Below, piece by piece: positions 33,179 through 44,064 of a stretch of DNA of 64,000 nucleotides. Within the stretch, counting starts at the first letter, position 1. Every line of letters starts with the position of its first letter. A program made the position numbers and the translations under genes. The stretch comes from Solenopsis invicta (lineage: Eukaryota > Arthropoda > Insecta > Hymenoptera > Formicidae), in contig NC_052679.1 in assembly GCF_016802725.1 (NCBI RefSeq), positions 8,752,279 to 8,816,278 on the forward strand, in the 5' to 3' direction. Under the pieces are notes generated by a model. That model saw only the letters and a program-made list of their open reading frames with translations. It made no database searches and was not told the DNA's origin.

Positions 33179-34340
33179 CTCATACAGCACAGAAAATTGC
33201 AGCAACATTGCAGCAATGTTGCAATGTTGCAGATTGCAATGCGATATTACGGAGACATTGCAGAAACATAAATTAACAATATGCTTGCAACATCGCAGGA
33301 CATATGCGATAATATTCCGGAAACATTGCAATATCATAATTTTTAAAGTAGTGGCAATAAAGAGCCAAAGCAGAATATTCGTGTATAATAATATATTAAA
33401 TTAACTCATCCATAATTATTACTAAATTTTCCGCTGAATCTCTACATTCTCTAACAGTGCAACCGTCCATATATCAACTGTATGTCGACTCATCCAAGTC
33501 AGGCTTTCAAAGTTGACTGCAAATCGACGTCTGCAGACATCCTACAAATGTTGACTCTAAGAAATCTAGAAAAAAGCATGCGGTCCTGTGGTGCTGTGTG
33601 CATAACAATATTGTTAAGGAACATAAATATTTATATCAATAGACGAAATAGCTTCATATATGAAGAAACCTCGATCTACAGCCCAATGAACAAACAATAA
33701 TTTTTATTTGTTTTTTTAATACAAATTTTTTCATATTTAATTTAATTATTGTATTATATTGATATATATTTTCTAATTACATTCTTATTTAAACAAATAA
33801 CAGAAAAGTTATTCCAAATGCTATTCTGCATTTGCGAAATTAGTAAAAAAAATTATAATTTTATATTTGTTTATATAAATACTGTGCTTTAATTATACAT
33901 ATTTTATTTTTTCGATTGTGTATTGACCTGATCTACCAGTTACATACACATATCAGCATAAAGTGTTTACAGGTCATCATGAGGTATCAATTTGCAGCAA
34001 TCACGGAAGTCAAGCAACGTTCACCAGAGTCGCAACTTGGATGGGTGACCGCTTGGAAATTTCCGAAAAATATTCCCAAGATTTTTTTTTTGCGAAAAAT
34101 GTTTTTTAAAATGTTACACAAATATTGTTTTGTTCATTGGAATTATGTGGTGTAATAATATTTATGTGAATATTTTGGAAAAATGGGATGTTTCAACGCA
34201 ATATTTCAAAAAGCGGACATCTTAATGTTGCTGCAGTCTTCCAGCAATGTTGCAGCAATGTTTTGCAATAAAAATGCAATATTACAATATTTCAATGAAA
34301 TCATTCTGCAATGTTCCTACAATCTCTCTGTGTTGTATGG
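33179..34340. mobile_element. GCAATGTTGC word element with 5S-like core, most complete copy
   Basis: Left tip TA|CTCATACAGCACAGAAAATT (TA at 33177-33178); right tip TCTCTGTGTTGTATGG ends at 34340. The left arm (33190-33340) and right arm (34180-34330) are packed with TTGCAGCAATGTTGCAATG variants in both orientations. The middle (33400-34170) is shared with 36935-37524, 39911-41759 and 42544-43422, including the hairpin-forming TGACCTG...CAGGTCA and the 5S-like module. No coding capacity. Right-side TA is not seen because another palindromic element starts at 34341. Confidence 0.75.
33984..34057 (+). ncRNA. 5S rRNA-derived module B
   Basis: Includes ATCACGGAAGTCAAGCAACG and ACTTGGATGGGTGACCGCTT, the closest matches in the window to the A-box and C-box regions of eukaryotic 5S rRNA. 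The module sits between TGACCTG...CAGGTCA and GGAAATTTCCG in the element 33179-34340. Confidence 0.7.
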
Positions 34341-34654
34341 AACAGGACGTGTAGGGCAGAACGAAAGATAGTGAAAGAGGAGAGGTCGGCGATGGCAATA
34401 CAACAATATGATTATACGGCGTGCTGCATCGATTTTCTGCAGCAGCTGCCACTCTTGAAAACCCCGAAAAAAATTTAATGGGTCGAGAGGATCGAAGAAG
34501 CGTCTGTTCCCAAGCCAGATCGTTTCCCCAAACGATGGCAGCTGCTGCAGAAAACCGGTGCAGTACGCCGTATAATCATATCGTTGTATTGCCATTGCCA
34601 ACCTCTCCTTTTTCACCATCTTTTGCTCTGCCCTACTCTAGACGTGTCCTGTAG
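34341..34654. mobile_element. Palindromic element with ACAGGACGTGT ends
   Basis: Left ACAGGACGTGTAGGGCAGA and right CTGCCCTACTCTAGACGTGTCCTGT are inverted. The arms continue through AACAATATGATTATACGGCG, CAGCAGCTGCCA and CGATC up to a centre near 34490. Adjacent to the right tip of 33179-34340. No target duplication resolved. Confidence 0.7.
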
Positions 34655-35339
34655 CTCATGTTGAATCGTTCGAAACGTTTGCGCGAACAGCCGTTTTTCT
34701 TTAACGCTACGGTTTGACAAACCTCGATAAGAAATACTTTCCACAATAACATTTATATCTTATTCAAAGATACTACAACGTAAAACACGACTGTGTCACG
34801 CTGAAATTCAAAACCTAGGTTTGTGAATCATTACAAACCAAGTCTAAAATAACATACAGAATAATATTCTTTATTTGCAACTTGCAAAAGTTAACAATCT
34901 TAAATTTTTCTTTAACTACTGTTTTTATAAAAGAAACATTTAAAACTACTGCTTTTATAAAAAAAACGTTAGACCCGCCCGCGTCCGCGAAATTCATCGC
35001 GAATAATAGGCCGGTTCAAATTCAGACACCGAGGGTTCCTCCCCCCCCCCCCAACGGCGGTTACCTGATCACGTGTATAGGTATGCCGCCGCCGACAAAG
35101 CACTCCTGTTTTGAGTTTCCTCACAGTTCCCCCGCACACTTCACCATCACCAACCCTTGTTGCTCCTGGATTCGAACTGACATAGACCTACTGCTAAAGC
35201 CGATTAGATTTAGCGAAAGTTATTAATAAATTTTGTTCCTTATTAATGTCAAAGTAAAGCTGTAACATTTTCATTTCAAGTTGTACAATAATTGGTTACC
35301 AATTATTTTGTAACCGCCCTTCGCCCCCTTAATTATTGT
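34655..35339. other. No gene recognised
   Basis: Mixed-composition DNA with a poly-C run (about 35039-35052) and an open frame (34882-35226) without domain features. It may hold a partial repeat, not identified. Confidence 0.35.
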
Positions 35340-35562
35340 CCCAGCAAACATAGAAAATAATAGTTATATAACTTGTGTGTGTCACGTTATATAACGAATT
35401 TTTACATTCTAGCAATATTGTAGTTATGTAAAATTGAATTGTTGATATTACAACACAATAACTTATAACAGTCATATAACTGCCATTTATCAGATTTATA
35501 TAACAAACATTTTATTTTAATAATATAACTGTTATAAAACTGAATTATTAATACGACTTCTT

Positions 35563-36358
35563 CCTGCCAAAAATGTGCGATTAAAACCGATTAAAACCGA
35601 ATCCTTTTTAATTGATATTAATCTGTTTTAATCGATTCAATCCACGAGCGGATTAAAAAGTAATCGGTTTTAATTATATATGAATCATAATTGATTTTCA
35701 TATCGCTTTCGTGAATTATTTAAGTGTAATGCAAATATAAAAATTTTTTTAAATTTTAATTTATTTGCATTAAGACTCCTAAATACTCTCAGCGACCACG
35801 TTTCAAAATCCTGATATTAGTAGCGAGAAATGATATGCTGAAACGCTGAAAATTCTTGCGTGCTATTTTTTAAATAAAAAGCTATTTTGATAAAATAACA
35901 TTGTACATCATTTTAACTAATTTGTAAAATTGTTCGGAAACTATTTTTTTCGTGACGGTTGTCAAGAATTATTAATTGCCAAAAAAAACATAGCTTTCGG
36001 ACAATTTTACAAATTTGTTAACGTGATTTATAGTGTTGTCATCAAAATATCTATTTAAAAATGATACATAAAAATTGTTAGTGTCTCAACGTCACATCGC
36101 ATTAAAATTTGATTTAATTATAATTTATGAAATTCTGTAATTTCGAATTGAAATAGATTTAACAAGTGAGTTCTGGCGCCACCACTAGATGGCCACGCCG
36201 TAAGAGATTTTCTCATGAGTCGAGTGCAACCACATGCGTTATATCTAGGCGCTACGGCGGCCGACTCCCCAGCTCATACTTCAATGAGACTTTTAGGAGC
36301 TGCTTATTGTAACCACGAGATGAATACTCGCTCTCACTTTTTTCAAACATGATGTGTG

Positions 36359-36419
<61 letters not shown>

Positions 36420-36769
36420 GCGCGCGCGTGCGCGTGCGCGTGCGTGTGTGTGTGGAACGCTGTTTCCCATAAAATTTTTTTGTCTAAATAACAATTGGTA
36501 TTGTTATTTAATTTTGTACATAAATAAAATGTTTAATTCAAATTTAATCTTTTTTTAATCTTTTTCAACGAAAAGGATACAAGAAATATTTTTTGTAAAT
36601 TAAACATTTATTACATTTACATTAATGTATTCTGTTTTAATAAATCTATCTGGGTTCCGATTGGGTTCTTATTTTTAATCGGTTTTAATACCATATTTTC
36701 GATGCAGAAATTCTGATCGATTCGGATAACTTTTTTTTTTATCGGTTTTAATCGTACATTTTTGGCAGG
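35563..36769. mobile_element. GATTAAAACC word element nested in 35340-36932
   Basis: Tips CCTGCCAAAAATGTGCGATT and its near reverse complement (GTACATTTTTGGCAGG). The subterminal parts repeat GATTAAAACCGA / TCGGTTTTAATC. The centre holds unrelated AT-rich DNA, a short GC-richer piece (36165-36290) and a microsatellite. Confidence 0.7.
36353..36455. repeat. (TG)n/(CGTG)n microsatellite
   Basis: Similar in type to 25051-25260. Open frames on either strand are artefacts. Confidence 0.95.
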
Positions 36770-36934
36770 GCCGTATAACAAATATAATACAACTGTTATG
36801 TAACTGTTATTTTTCTTATGAGTGGGAAATTACAACTAACATGGACATTACATGTAACGCGCATGTTATATTTCGTGTTACTTTCGATTTTATTTTATTA
36901 ACATTGCCGTTATGTAACCGTATTTGCTGGGGTA

Positions 36935-37524
36935 TTATATTAATATACATTTTCTAATGTATCTTATTTGATAATAACAAATAACAGAAAAGTTATTCCA
37001 GATGCTATTCTGCATTTGCAAAATTAGTAAAAAAAAATTATAATTTTATATTTGTTTATATAAATATTGTGCTTTAATTATACATATTTCATTTTTTCGA
37101 TAACGTATATTGACCTGATCTACCAGTTATATACACATATCAGCATAGTGTTCACAGGTCATCATGAGGGATCAGTTCGGCAGCGATCACGGAGGTCAAG
37201 CAACGTTCACCGGAATCGCGACTTAGATGGATGATCGCTTGGAAATTTCCGAAAAAATATTCCCGAGATTTTTTTTTGCAAAAAATGTTTTTTAAAATGT
37301 TACACAAATATTATTTTGTTTATTGGAATTATGTAATGTAATAATATTTATGTAAATATTTTGGAAAAATGGAATATTTCAATGCAATATTTCAAAAAGC
37401 GAACATCTTAATGTTGCAATCTTCCAGCAATGTTGCAGCAATGTTTTGCAATCAAAATGCAATATTACAATGTTTCAATGAAATCATTCTGCAATATTCC
37501 TGTAATCTCTCTGTGCTGTATGAG
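36935..37524. mobile_element. GCAATGTTGC element, right part, with 5S-like module C
   Basis: Matches 33750-34340 in order. The right tip CTGTGCTGTATGAG ends at 37524 and is followed by TA (37525-37526). The 5S-like module lies at 37168-37243, with mutations in the C box (ACTTAGATGGATGATCGC). The left part is cut off by the element 35340-36932. Confidence 0.75.
37168..37243 (+). ncRNA. 5S rRNA-derived module C (decayed)
   Basis: GATCAGTTCGGCAGCGATCA, GGTCAAGCAACGTTC and ACTTAGATGGATGATCGC keep the 5S order with several changes in the promoter boxes. Confidence 0.6.
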
Positions 37525-37526
37525 TA

Positions 37527-38140
37527 TATATGAAAAATTCTGAGAAAAAATATAAACTTTCTAATATTTCTAAAAAGTTTTCTAAATTGTATAAAAAATT
37601 TGAGTATATTATAAAATTATAAAAGTAATCTGAAAAAATTATATGAAAAAATCTGAGAAAAATTTTCACCGTAGAGATTATATTCTTTTAGATTAGGTTA
37701 TATTATCGTATTTTTTTTACAGCCGTCAGAGTTGACCCGAGTTCACTTCAGAATAATATCAGTAGTTCACTTCCTGTTCTACAATCCACTTCCGGAATTT
37801 CTCTATCTTAATCCAAAGATACCCAGGTCTGCTTAGGTCTGCTCTGAAATAGACCCAAGACAGACAAAACGAACAAATCTCATATTGGCCTAATTTACCG
37901 AGCACTTGTTACGCGTACTAACTCGTAACTTTTTATTAAATTATCTTACTTTCGACAATGCGTGTATACATGATACATATATTTAATTATCTCGATTCAT
38001 ATTGTACCAGCTTAATGTAGTATTCTTTAAATTTATTGCCAAAATTACGATAATTTAATAAAAAATTACTAGTTAGTTTGTGTATCAAGTACTCGGTGTA
38101 AACTAGGCCATTGGAAGGCATTTAGTGCGCGCACTGTATG
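37527..38140. other. No gene recognised
   Basis: AT-rich sequence. 37530-37680 has AGAAAATTT/TAAAAA words like those of other word elements. Confidence 0.35.
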
Positions 38141-38148
38141 TATTGTAC

Positions 38149-38566
38149 ACAAGCGGTCATTAATGCCTTCCCCAAGGAGGTTAGGCGCGCATTAAGCGCG
38201 TTCCAGACATACGCGTTGCATCTAGGTTTTTATCACGCATGATTGTCAAATCTGACAAAGTTGTTGCTTCTAAGTATCGTAACGCGTTAAATTCAAATGA
38301 TGACAGATATGTATGACAGGTTAAATTAATTTTCAATAATTTATTGAACGTTAAAAGCACATAAAAAACAAATACTTAAAATCTCAATCAGAAAAGACAA
38401 TTACGCCAGAAATAAATAAACTAAATAAATAATCTAAACATTTTCATTAATAATTCCTTTTAGTTCAGTAAGATAAATTTAAAAAAAATTATCTTACTAA
38501 AGGAATTATTAATAAAAATGTATACCTAACCTCCTTGGGAAAGGTATTAATGACCGCTTGTGTACA
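38149..38566. repeat. Inverted repeat with internal hairpin
   Basis: 38149-38193 (TGTACACAAGCGGTCATTAA...) pairs with 38525-38566. Between them a perfect-looking hairpin (TAATTCCTTTTAGTTCAGTAAGATAA / TTATCTTACTAAAGGAATTATTA) spans about 38450-38512. Confidence 0.6.
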
Positions 38567-38763
38567 CCCAAGGATTTTGATTCTGTCCATGGGGAAATTT
38601 TTCAAACTGAAAAGTCGCTATCTTTTTACATACTTATAGTTTATAATTACCGTAACAGCCAATAAGCTCTAGTTGTTTCATTAATCATGAACTGCGAGTA
38701 TGTAGAAAATGGTGACTTCTCAGTTTGGAAAATTTCCCCATGGACAAAATCAAAGTCCTTAGG
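38567..38763. mobile_element. Palindromic element, first of a tandem pair
   Basis: Ends CCCAAGGATTTTGATTCTGT and ACAAAATCAAAGTCCTTAGG; arms of about 80 bp pair through CATGGGGAAATTT and AAACTGA. Followed by TGTACA (38764-38769), which also stands before it (38561-38566). Confidence 0.8.
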
Positions 38764-38769
38764 TGTACA

Positions 38770-38970
38770 CTTAAGGACTTTGATTCTGTCCATGGCTAAA
38801 TTTTCCAAACTGAGAAATCGCTATCTTTCTACATACTTACAGTTCATAATTAACGTAACGACCAATAAGCTCTAGTCGTTTCACTAATCATGAACTGCGA
38901 GTATGTAGAAAGTGGTGACTTCTCAGTTTGGAAAATTTCCTTGTCCATGGACAGAATCAAAGTCCTTGGG
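38770..38970. mobile_element. Palindromic element, second of a tandem pair
   Basis: Same family and orientation-symmetric structure as 38567-38763, ending AGTCCTTGGG, followed by TGTACG (38971-38976). Three TGTAC(A/G) spacers therefore bracket two elements. Confidence 0.8.
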
Positions 38971-38976
38971 TGTACG

Positions 38977-39410
38977 TGAGCGCTCACTGCTATGTTTCTA
39001 GTTGCCTCCGCAACTTCGCTGTATGTCTGTTTAAAGGACGGGGCTAATTGAATTAGCTTTACTCAATAATTACTGCTTTATTACGCATTATAGAAAAAAA
39101 TGGTTCAGAGCTTGTTGACTTAGTTTTTAGCAAGGAATAACACTAAATAACTAGTGGGCGCTTTTTAAAAAACACTCTGTATATTTTTTACCAGGAATTG
39201 CTATAATGTAGTGGGTAATTCCAAATTTTTCATACAAAACATAATCACCTTTTTAATAAATTGTCTTTATTTATCTTTTTAACAAACTGTCAATTTATTT
39301 ACATGTTATTCTATACTCTACGTAACTACGATTTCTTTAAAAACGCAAACGCGCCTTTCCCATTCACGATGAACACGTTAACATCCGATGTTACTCGCGT
39401 AAATATTATA
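38977..39410. other. No gene recognised
   Basis: Unclassified sequence before the mariner relic, ending in the TA target dinucleotide at 39409-39410. Confidence 0.35.
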
Positions 39411-39504
39411 CAGAGTGTCTCATTTTAATGAGGCACCCCGAATAACTTCAAAGAAAGCAATTTAAAAAAGAATGACTCAGACAAAAGTTGTAGGGTTTAA
39501 AGAA

Positions 39505-39630
39505 AAGCATTCATTTGCACACAGTACAATTGGACACAAACCACTCACAGCGCTTGAACAGAAGAAAATTACTAGGCATCAACCGCTGTGATTGATTGTG
39601 TTCAATTGTACTGTGTCCAAATAGATGCTT
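39505..39630. mobile_element. 126-bp hairpin MITE in the left mariner repeat
   Basis: AAGCATTCATTTGCACACAG pairs with CTGTGTCCAAATAGATGCTT over about 48 bp. It is absent from the corresponding place in the right repeat (about 45690). Confidence 0.75.
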
Positions 39631-39789
39631 TCCGGGTTCAAACGGGGACATAAGAAGGTACTATTGGTTTGACCTTGGATGGCGTCGTTAAGCTTAAGTC
39701 AAGGTCACATCGATTTTCTTAAATGGAACATACTATTTTTAATTCCGGAATGTAATAACTGGTGTCAAGGGCTTTCTAAAACCATATAA

Positions 39790-39900
39790 ATAAGTTTACT
39801 TTTTGTTGAATACTTTCCGAGTTATAAGGCTTGAAAATTTCACTATACTGTAACTTTCAAGCCTTATAACTCGGAAAATATTTAATGAAAAGTAACTAAG
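39790..39900. repeat. Local palindrome at the inner end of the left mariner repeat
   Basis: GTTGAATACTTTCCGAGTTATAAGGCTTGAAA is answered by TTTCAAGCCTTATAACTCGGAAAATATT around CACTATACTGTAA; the stem is about 40 bp. Related sequence is at 43580-43640. Confidence 0.8.
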
Positions 39901-40066
39901 GTCGGGCGACGTTACTAAATTTTTCGCTGAATGTCTACATTCCCTAAGAGTACAATTGTATCTATATATCGACTGTAAATCGATTCATCCAAGTCAGGCT
40001 TTCAAAGTTAACTGCAAATCAACTTTGCAGAGACGTCTGCAGACATCCTTCAAATGTTGACTCTAA

Positions 40067-40814
40067 AGCTTGCTGCAGACGATACGTTTTTTCTTGCGGG
40101 ATTGCTTACGTGCTCCTATACTGGCAGTCTTACGTGCTCCCGTACTGGAAATAAGTAGCTTACGGGCTACGCTACTGGCTCGCGTACTGGATTTTCGTAA
40201 TAGATCATGTCCTATTTTTCTTACGTGATTCTGTACTGGTTTATTGTAAAAGCCAATCAAGACGCAGTCTGTATAGGTTATACTGGATTATACCAGGTTA
40301 TACTGTCGAAGTGTTGTCAAAGTTCAAACGTGAATTCACTTCGCAAACATGACGTCGTACAAAAATGAAAAGACTTCAAAATAGTTCAAAGAAAATATTT
40401 TATGTGTTTAATAGAGGCCTACTAATAGGAACCATGTTTATATGCGATAAACACACCAAATTACCATAATAAACACAGTAAAAGTGAGGCATTAAAGAAT
40501 GTATTGACTGTCGACTCCATAAACGTCGGCGATATTTATTTCGTTATCGCAACTTTTCAATAATTAAAAATAATGCAATAGCAATTTTACGACAATGTAC
40601 AACTGTTGCAATAATTTCATCCATCTCATCTATTTCATCCATATTTAAGCGTGCCGCTTCTATGAAACAAATTTCAGTTGCTCAGCCCGTACGAAAACTC
40701 GCATCGTGTGAAGGCACGGCCAGTAGCACTGCCAGTACCATTGCCCGTACGGTAGCAATTAAGAAAATCCAGTTAGAAATCGAGTAAAAAAAAACGTATC
40801 GTCTGCGGCAGGCT
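40067..40814. mobile_element. PIF/Harbinger-like MITE, TAA-flanked
   Basis: Ends AGCTTGCTGCAGACGATACG and reverse complement of AGCCTGCCGCAGACGATACG; TAA at 40064-40066 and 40815-40817. Subterminal regions repeat CTTACGTGCTCCCGTACTGG-like words on the left and their complements on the right. TWA duplication suggests PIF/Harbinger (inference). A minus-strand open frame (40063-40260) is made only of these words. Confidence 0.75.
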
Positions 40815-41248
40815 TAAGACGTCTAGAAAAAGGCATGCGGTCCCGTAATGCTGTTTGCATCATAGTATCGTTAAAAAACATAAATATTTATATCAATAGA
40901 TGAAATAAGTCCATATATGAAGAAACCTCGATCTACAACCCAATGAACAAACAATATTTTTTAATTGTTTTTTTAATAAAAAATTTTTTTATATTTAATT
41001 TAATTATTGTATTATATTGATATAATATATATTTTCTAATTGCATCTTATTTAAACAAATAACAGAAAAGTTATTTCAGATGCTATTCTGCATTTGCAAA
41101 ATTAGTAAAAAAAACTATAATTTTATATTTGTTTATATAAATATTGTGCTTTAATTATACATATTTCATTTTTTCGATAACGTATATTGATCTGATCTAT
41201 CAGTTATATACACATATCAGTATAAAGTGTTCACAGGTCATCATGAGA

Positions 41249-41470
41249 AATCATTTCGCAGCGATCACGGAAGTCAAGCAACGGGAGGGTTCCGATAGCA
41301 CACATCCCGATAGCCCACCAACCAATCATCTTGACTTATCTAACCCAACCTACGGAAAATCTCTAGGCATCTGCCATTGTGAGTGGTTTGTGTGCTATCG
41401 GGATGTGCGCTATCGAGACCCGCCGTCAAGCAACATTGACCGGAGTCGCGACTTGGATGAATGACGGTTT
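41249..41470 (+). ncRNA. 5S rRNA-derived module D, split by a MITE
   Basis: 41249-41282 gives TCATTTCGCAGCGATCACGG and GTCAAGCAAC; 41425-41470 resumes GTCAAGCAAC and ACTTGGATGAATGACGGTTT. The inserted piece is 41283-41424. Confidence 0.65.
41283..41424. mobile_element. 142-bp MITE inserted in the 5S A box
   Basis: Inverted ends GGGAGGGTTCCGATAGCACA and its imperfect complement, inner CATCCCGATAGC/GCTATCGGGATG. GTCAAGCAAC is duplicated exactly at 41273-41282 and 41425-41434. A 9-10-bp duplication suggests a Mutator-like source, as for 30403-30658. Confidence 0.85.
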
Positions 41471-41859
41471 CAAAATTTCCGAAAAAATATTTTCGGGATT
41501 TTTTTTTTGCAAAAAATGTTTTTTAAAATGTTACACAAATATTGTTTTGTTTATTGGATTTATGTGATGTAATAATATTTACGTGAATATTTTGGAAAAA
41601 TGGGATGTTTTAATGCAATATTTCAAAAAGCGGACATCTTAATGTTGCTGCAATCTTCCAGCAATGTTGCAACAATGTTTCGCAATCAAAATGCAATATT
41701 ACAATGTTTCAATGAAATCATTCTGCAATGTTCCTGCAATCTCTCTGTGCTGTATGGGGAAAGACAACATAGTATACCAAAAAATCGACAGCCAATAGAA
41801 TTACAAAGACTTTTAAGTTTCATCCCTATCACATTAACTTAACTCAGCAACTAGGAGGG

Positions 41860-42538
41860 GAAAACTTTCAACGCCGAAAGTGATTTTGTAATTGGGCTCA
41901 AGGTCAAATCCAAAGAAACCCTGCCTTTGTGAAAAACTTGCTTTTTTGGATGAGGCTACATTTAATAACAGGCAGGTTAATCAACATAACTGTCATTACT
42001 ATTCAGATGTAAATCCTTACTGGCAAAGAAACCAAGAATTCCAAAGACAGTGGTCAATAAACGTGTAAGTTGAAATTGTGAGAAATCATATTATTGGTCC
42101 GTATTTCTTTGAGGAGAATCTCAACGCAGCAATCTATTTACACTTTTTTTTAAATGACTTACCCGATTTATTGAGACCGGTTGACAATCAAGTATTCCGT
42201 ATAATGTGATTTCAACAGGATGGAGCACCTACACATAAAATTTGAATTGTCAAAAATTATTTAAACAGAAGATTCCCAAATCGATTGGTATAGGCAGTAA
42301 AATCCATGAATTTCCTCCTAGATCGCCTGATTTAATTCCCTTAGATTTCTTCTTGTTGGGTTATGTCAAAAATATTTATCCAGAAGAACCAACGACCAGG
42401 ATGAAAATCCTCATTCGAGAAGTGTGCAGGAGTATTACTCCATCAGCTGTACTCCAAAATGTCAGACGAGCATTCCGCCGTCGTTTCGAGCGTTGCATCC
42501 AACAAAACGGATGTACCTTCGTACATTTAATACCATAA
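41860..42538 (+). pseudogene. Mariner-like transposase, C-terminal half
   Basis: Broken plus-strand frames read CEKLAFLDEATFNN (first catalytic Asp in DEATF), ENLNAAIYLHFFLNDLPDLL, FQQDGAPTHKI (second Asp in QQDGAP, near 42220) and then 42242-42538: PPRSPDLIPLDFFLLGYVKN (third Asp in SPDL), ending ITPSAVLQNVRRAFRRRFER and CIQQNGCTFVHLIP with a stop. Three catalytic positions and the PRSPDL-PLDFFL motif mark a mariner/IS630-type DDE transposase. Several stops (about 41890, 42066, 42208, 42245) kill it. The N-terminal DNA-binding half was not found; it may have been displaced by insertion 39911-41759. Confidence 0.8.
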
Positions 42539-42543
42539 GGTGT

Positions 42544-43422
42544 CCCATACAGCACAAAAAATTGCAGCAACATTGCAGTAATGTTGCAATGTTGCAGATT
42601 GGAATGTAATATTACGGAGATATTGCAGAAACATAAATTAACAATATGCCTGCAACGTCTCATGGCATATGCCAGTAATATTCCGGAAACATTGCAACAT
42701 CATAATTTTTTAATATTTATGTCAATAGATGAAATAGGTCCATATATAAAGAAATCTCGATCTACAGCCCAATGAACAAGCAATATTTTTTAATTGTATT
42801 TTTAATAAAAATTTTTTCATATTTAATTATTGTATTATAATGATGTATATTTTCTAATTACATTCTTATTTAAACAAATAACAGAAAAGTTATTCCAAAT
42901 GCTATTCTATATTTGCGAAATTAGTTAAAAAAACTATAATTTTATATTTGTTTATATAAATACTGAGCTTTAATTATACATATTTTATTTTTTCGATAAC
43001 GTATATTGACCTGATCTACCAGTTATATATACATATCAGCATAAAGTGTTTACAGGTCATCATGAGGGATCAATTCGCAGCGATCACGGAAGTCAAGCAA
43101 CGTTCACCAGAGTCGCGACTTGGATAGGTGACCGCGGAAATTTCCGAAAAAGATTCGCAAGATTTTTTTTGCAAAAAATGTTTTTTTTAAATGTTACACA
43201 AATATTGTTTTGTTCATTGGAATTATGTGGTGTAATGATATTTATGTGAATATTTTGGAAAAATGGGATGTTTCAATGCAATATTTCAAAAAACGGACAT
43301 CTTAATGTTGCTGCAATCTTCCAACAATGTTGCAGCAATGTTTCGCAATCAAAATGCAATATTACAATGTTTCAATGAAATCATTCTGCAATGTTCCTGG
43401 AATCTCTCTGTGCTGTATGGGG
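42544..43422. mobile_element. GCAATGTTGC element with 5S-like module E, internally deleted
   Basis: Tips CCCATACAGCACAAAAAATT and CTGTGCTGTATGGGG, with TA at 43423-43424. It lacks about 300 bp present at 33350-33630 in the longer copy, but keeps both word arms and the core. It follows the mariner transposase stop by 5 bp. Confidence 0.8.
43067..43137 (+). ncRNA. 5S rRNA-derived module E
   Basis: GGATCAATTCGCAGCGATCA, CGGAAGTCAAGCAACGTTC and GACTTGGATAGGTGACCGCG follow the 5S order; the C box has one change. Confidence 0.65.
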
Positions 43423-43826
43423 TATGTCTTGATTTTACTGATTGGAACATAGTCCTGTCTTGCCTTCGCTAATTACAAAATCTTGCCTTTACTAGCTGGA
43501 TCGTCTTCTGATCTTATTTTCACTGGCTGGATCTTGTTCTGATCTTACCTTCACTGATTGGAACGTCATTACAGTATACATTTCATTATACTGTAACATT
43601 CAAGCTTTATAATTTGGAAAGTATTCAACAAAAAGAAACTTAAATTATTTATACGGTTTTGGAAAGCCCTTGACACCAGTTATTAGATTTTGGAATCAAA
43701 AATAATATGTTCCATTTGTAACGATGCACCCCCAAAATTTGCGTCGTCCCCGGTCACCAACAACTAGGAAAGAGCCGCCGGGCTACATAATCGGGGGCGC
43801 CTTGGGCGTCCAATTTTAAAACCACG

Positions 43827-44063
43827 CTAGAGAAGAATCGCTAAGGGAGGTCATGTGACCGACTCTGTGATTGGCTGGCGGAAATGTGCAAATTTTGCAT
43901 TGCGACGTCAATGCGTTGACAGACTTCGTCGCGAGGAACCATCGGTGGTTCCGCGTGATGTGTGCCGGCCAATGCATTGACGTCGCAATGCAAAATTTGC
44001 ACATTTCCGCCAACCAATCACAGAGTCGGTCACATGACCCCAGTTGGCGATTCTCTCTCCTAG
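43827..44063. mobile_element. 237-bp inverted-repeat element in the solo LTR
   Basis: Arms of about 100 bp pair: GGTCATGTGACCGACTCTGT, GATTGGCTGGCGGAAATGTG, CAAATTTTGCATTGCGACGT. Both ends carry CTAG. Confidence 0.8.
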
Positions 44064-44064
44064 A

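Larger units (their letters stand above)
35340..36932. mobile_element. GTTATATAAC word element
   Basis: Ends CCCAGCAAACATAG (35340) and GTATTTGCTGGGG (36932), with TA at 36933-36934; the left side shows only T. The arms repeat GTTATATAAC, ATAACTGTTATA and GTTATGTAAC in both orientations. It splits a copy of the GCAATGTTGC element: AATTATTG on the left and TATTATATTAATATACATTT on the right are adjacent in 33740-33775. Contains the nested element 35563-36769. Confidence 0.7.
39911..41759. mobile_element. GCAATGTTGC element with 5S-like module D, two MITEs inside
   Basis: Left-truncated copy of the 33179-34340 family: it begins in the interior (GTTACTAAATTTTTCGCTGA, compare 33418) and runs to the right tip CTGTGCTGTATGGGG. 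It is interrupted at 40067-40814 and 41283-41424. The 5S-like module is split by the second insertion. Confidence 0.75.

Noticed and set aside
33984..34057. A functional 5S rRNA gene
   Set aside because: The 5' third and the closing terminal stem are absent, the flanks belong to a repeat family, and the copies differ in the promoter boxes.
36252..36558. Similar Cys/Val and Ala/Arg/Thr open frames
   Set aside because: Microsatellite translation again; no start context or homology.
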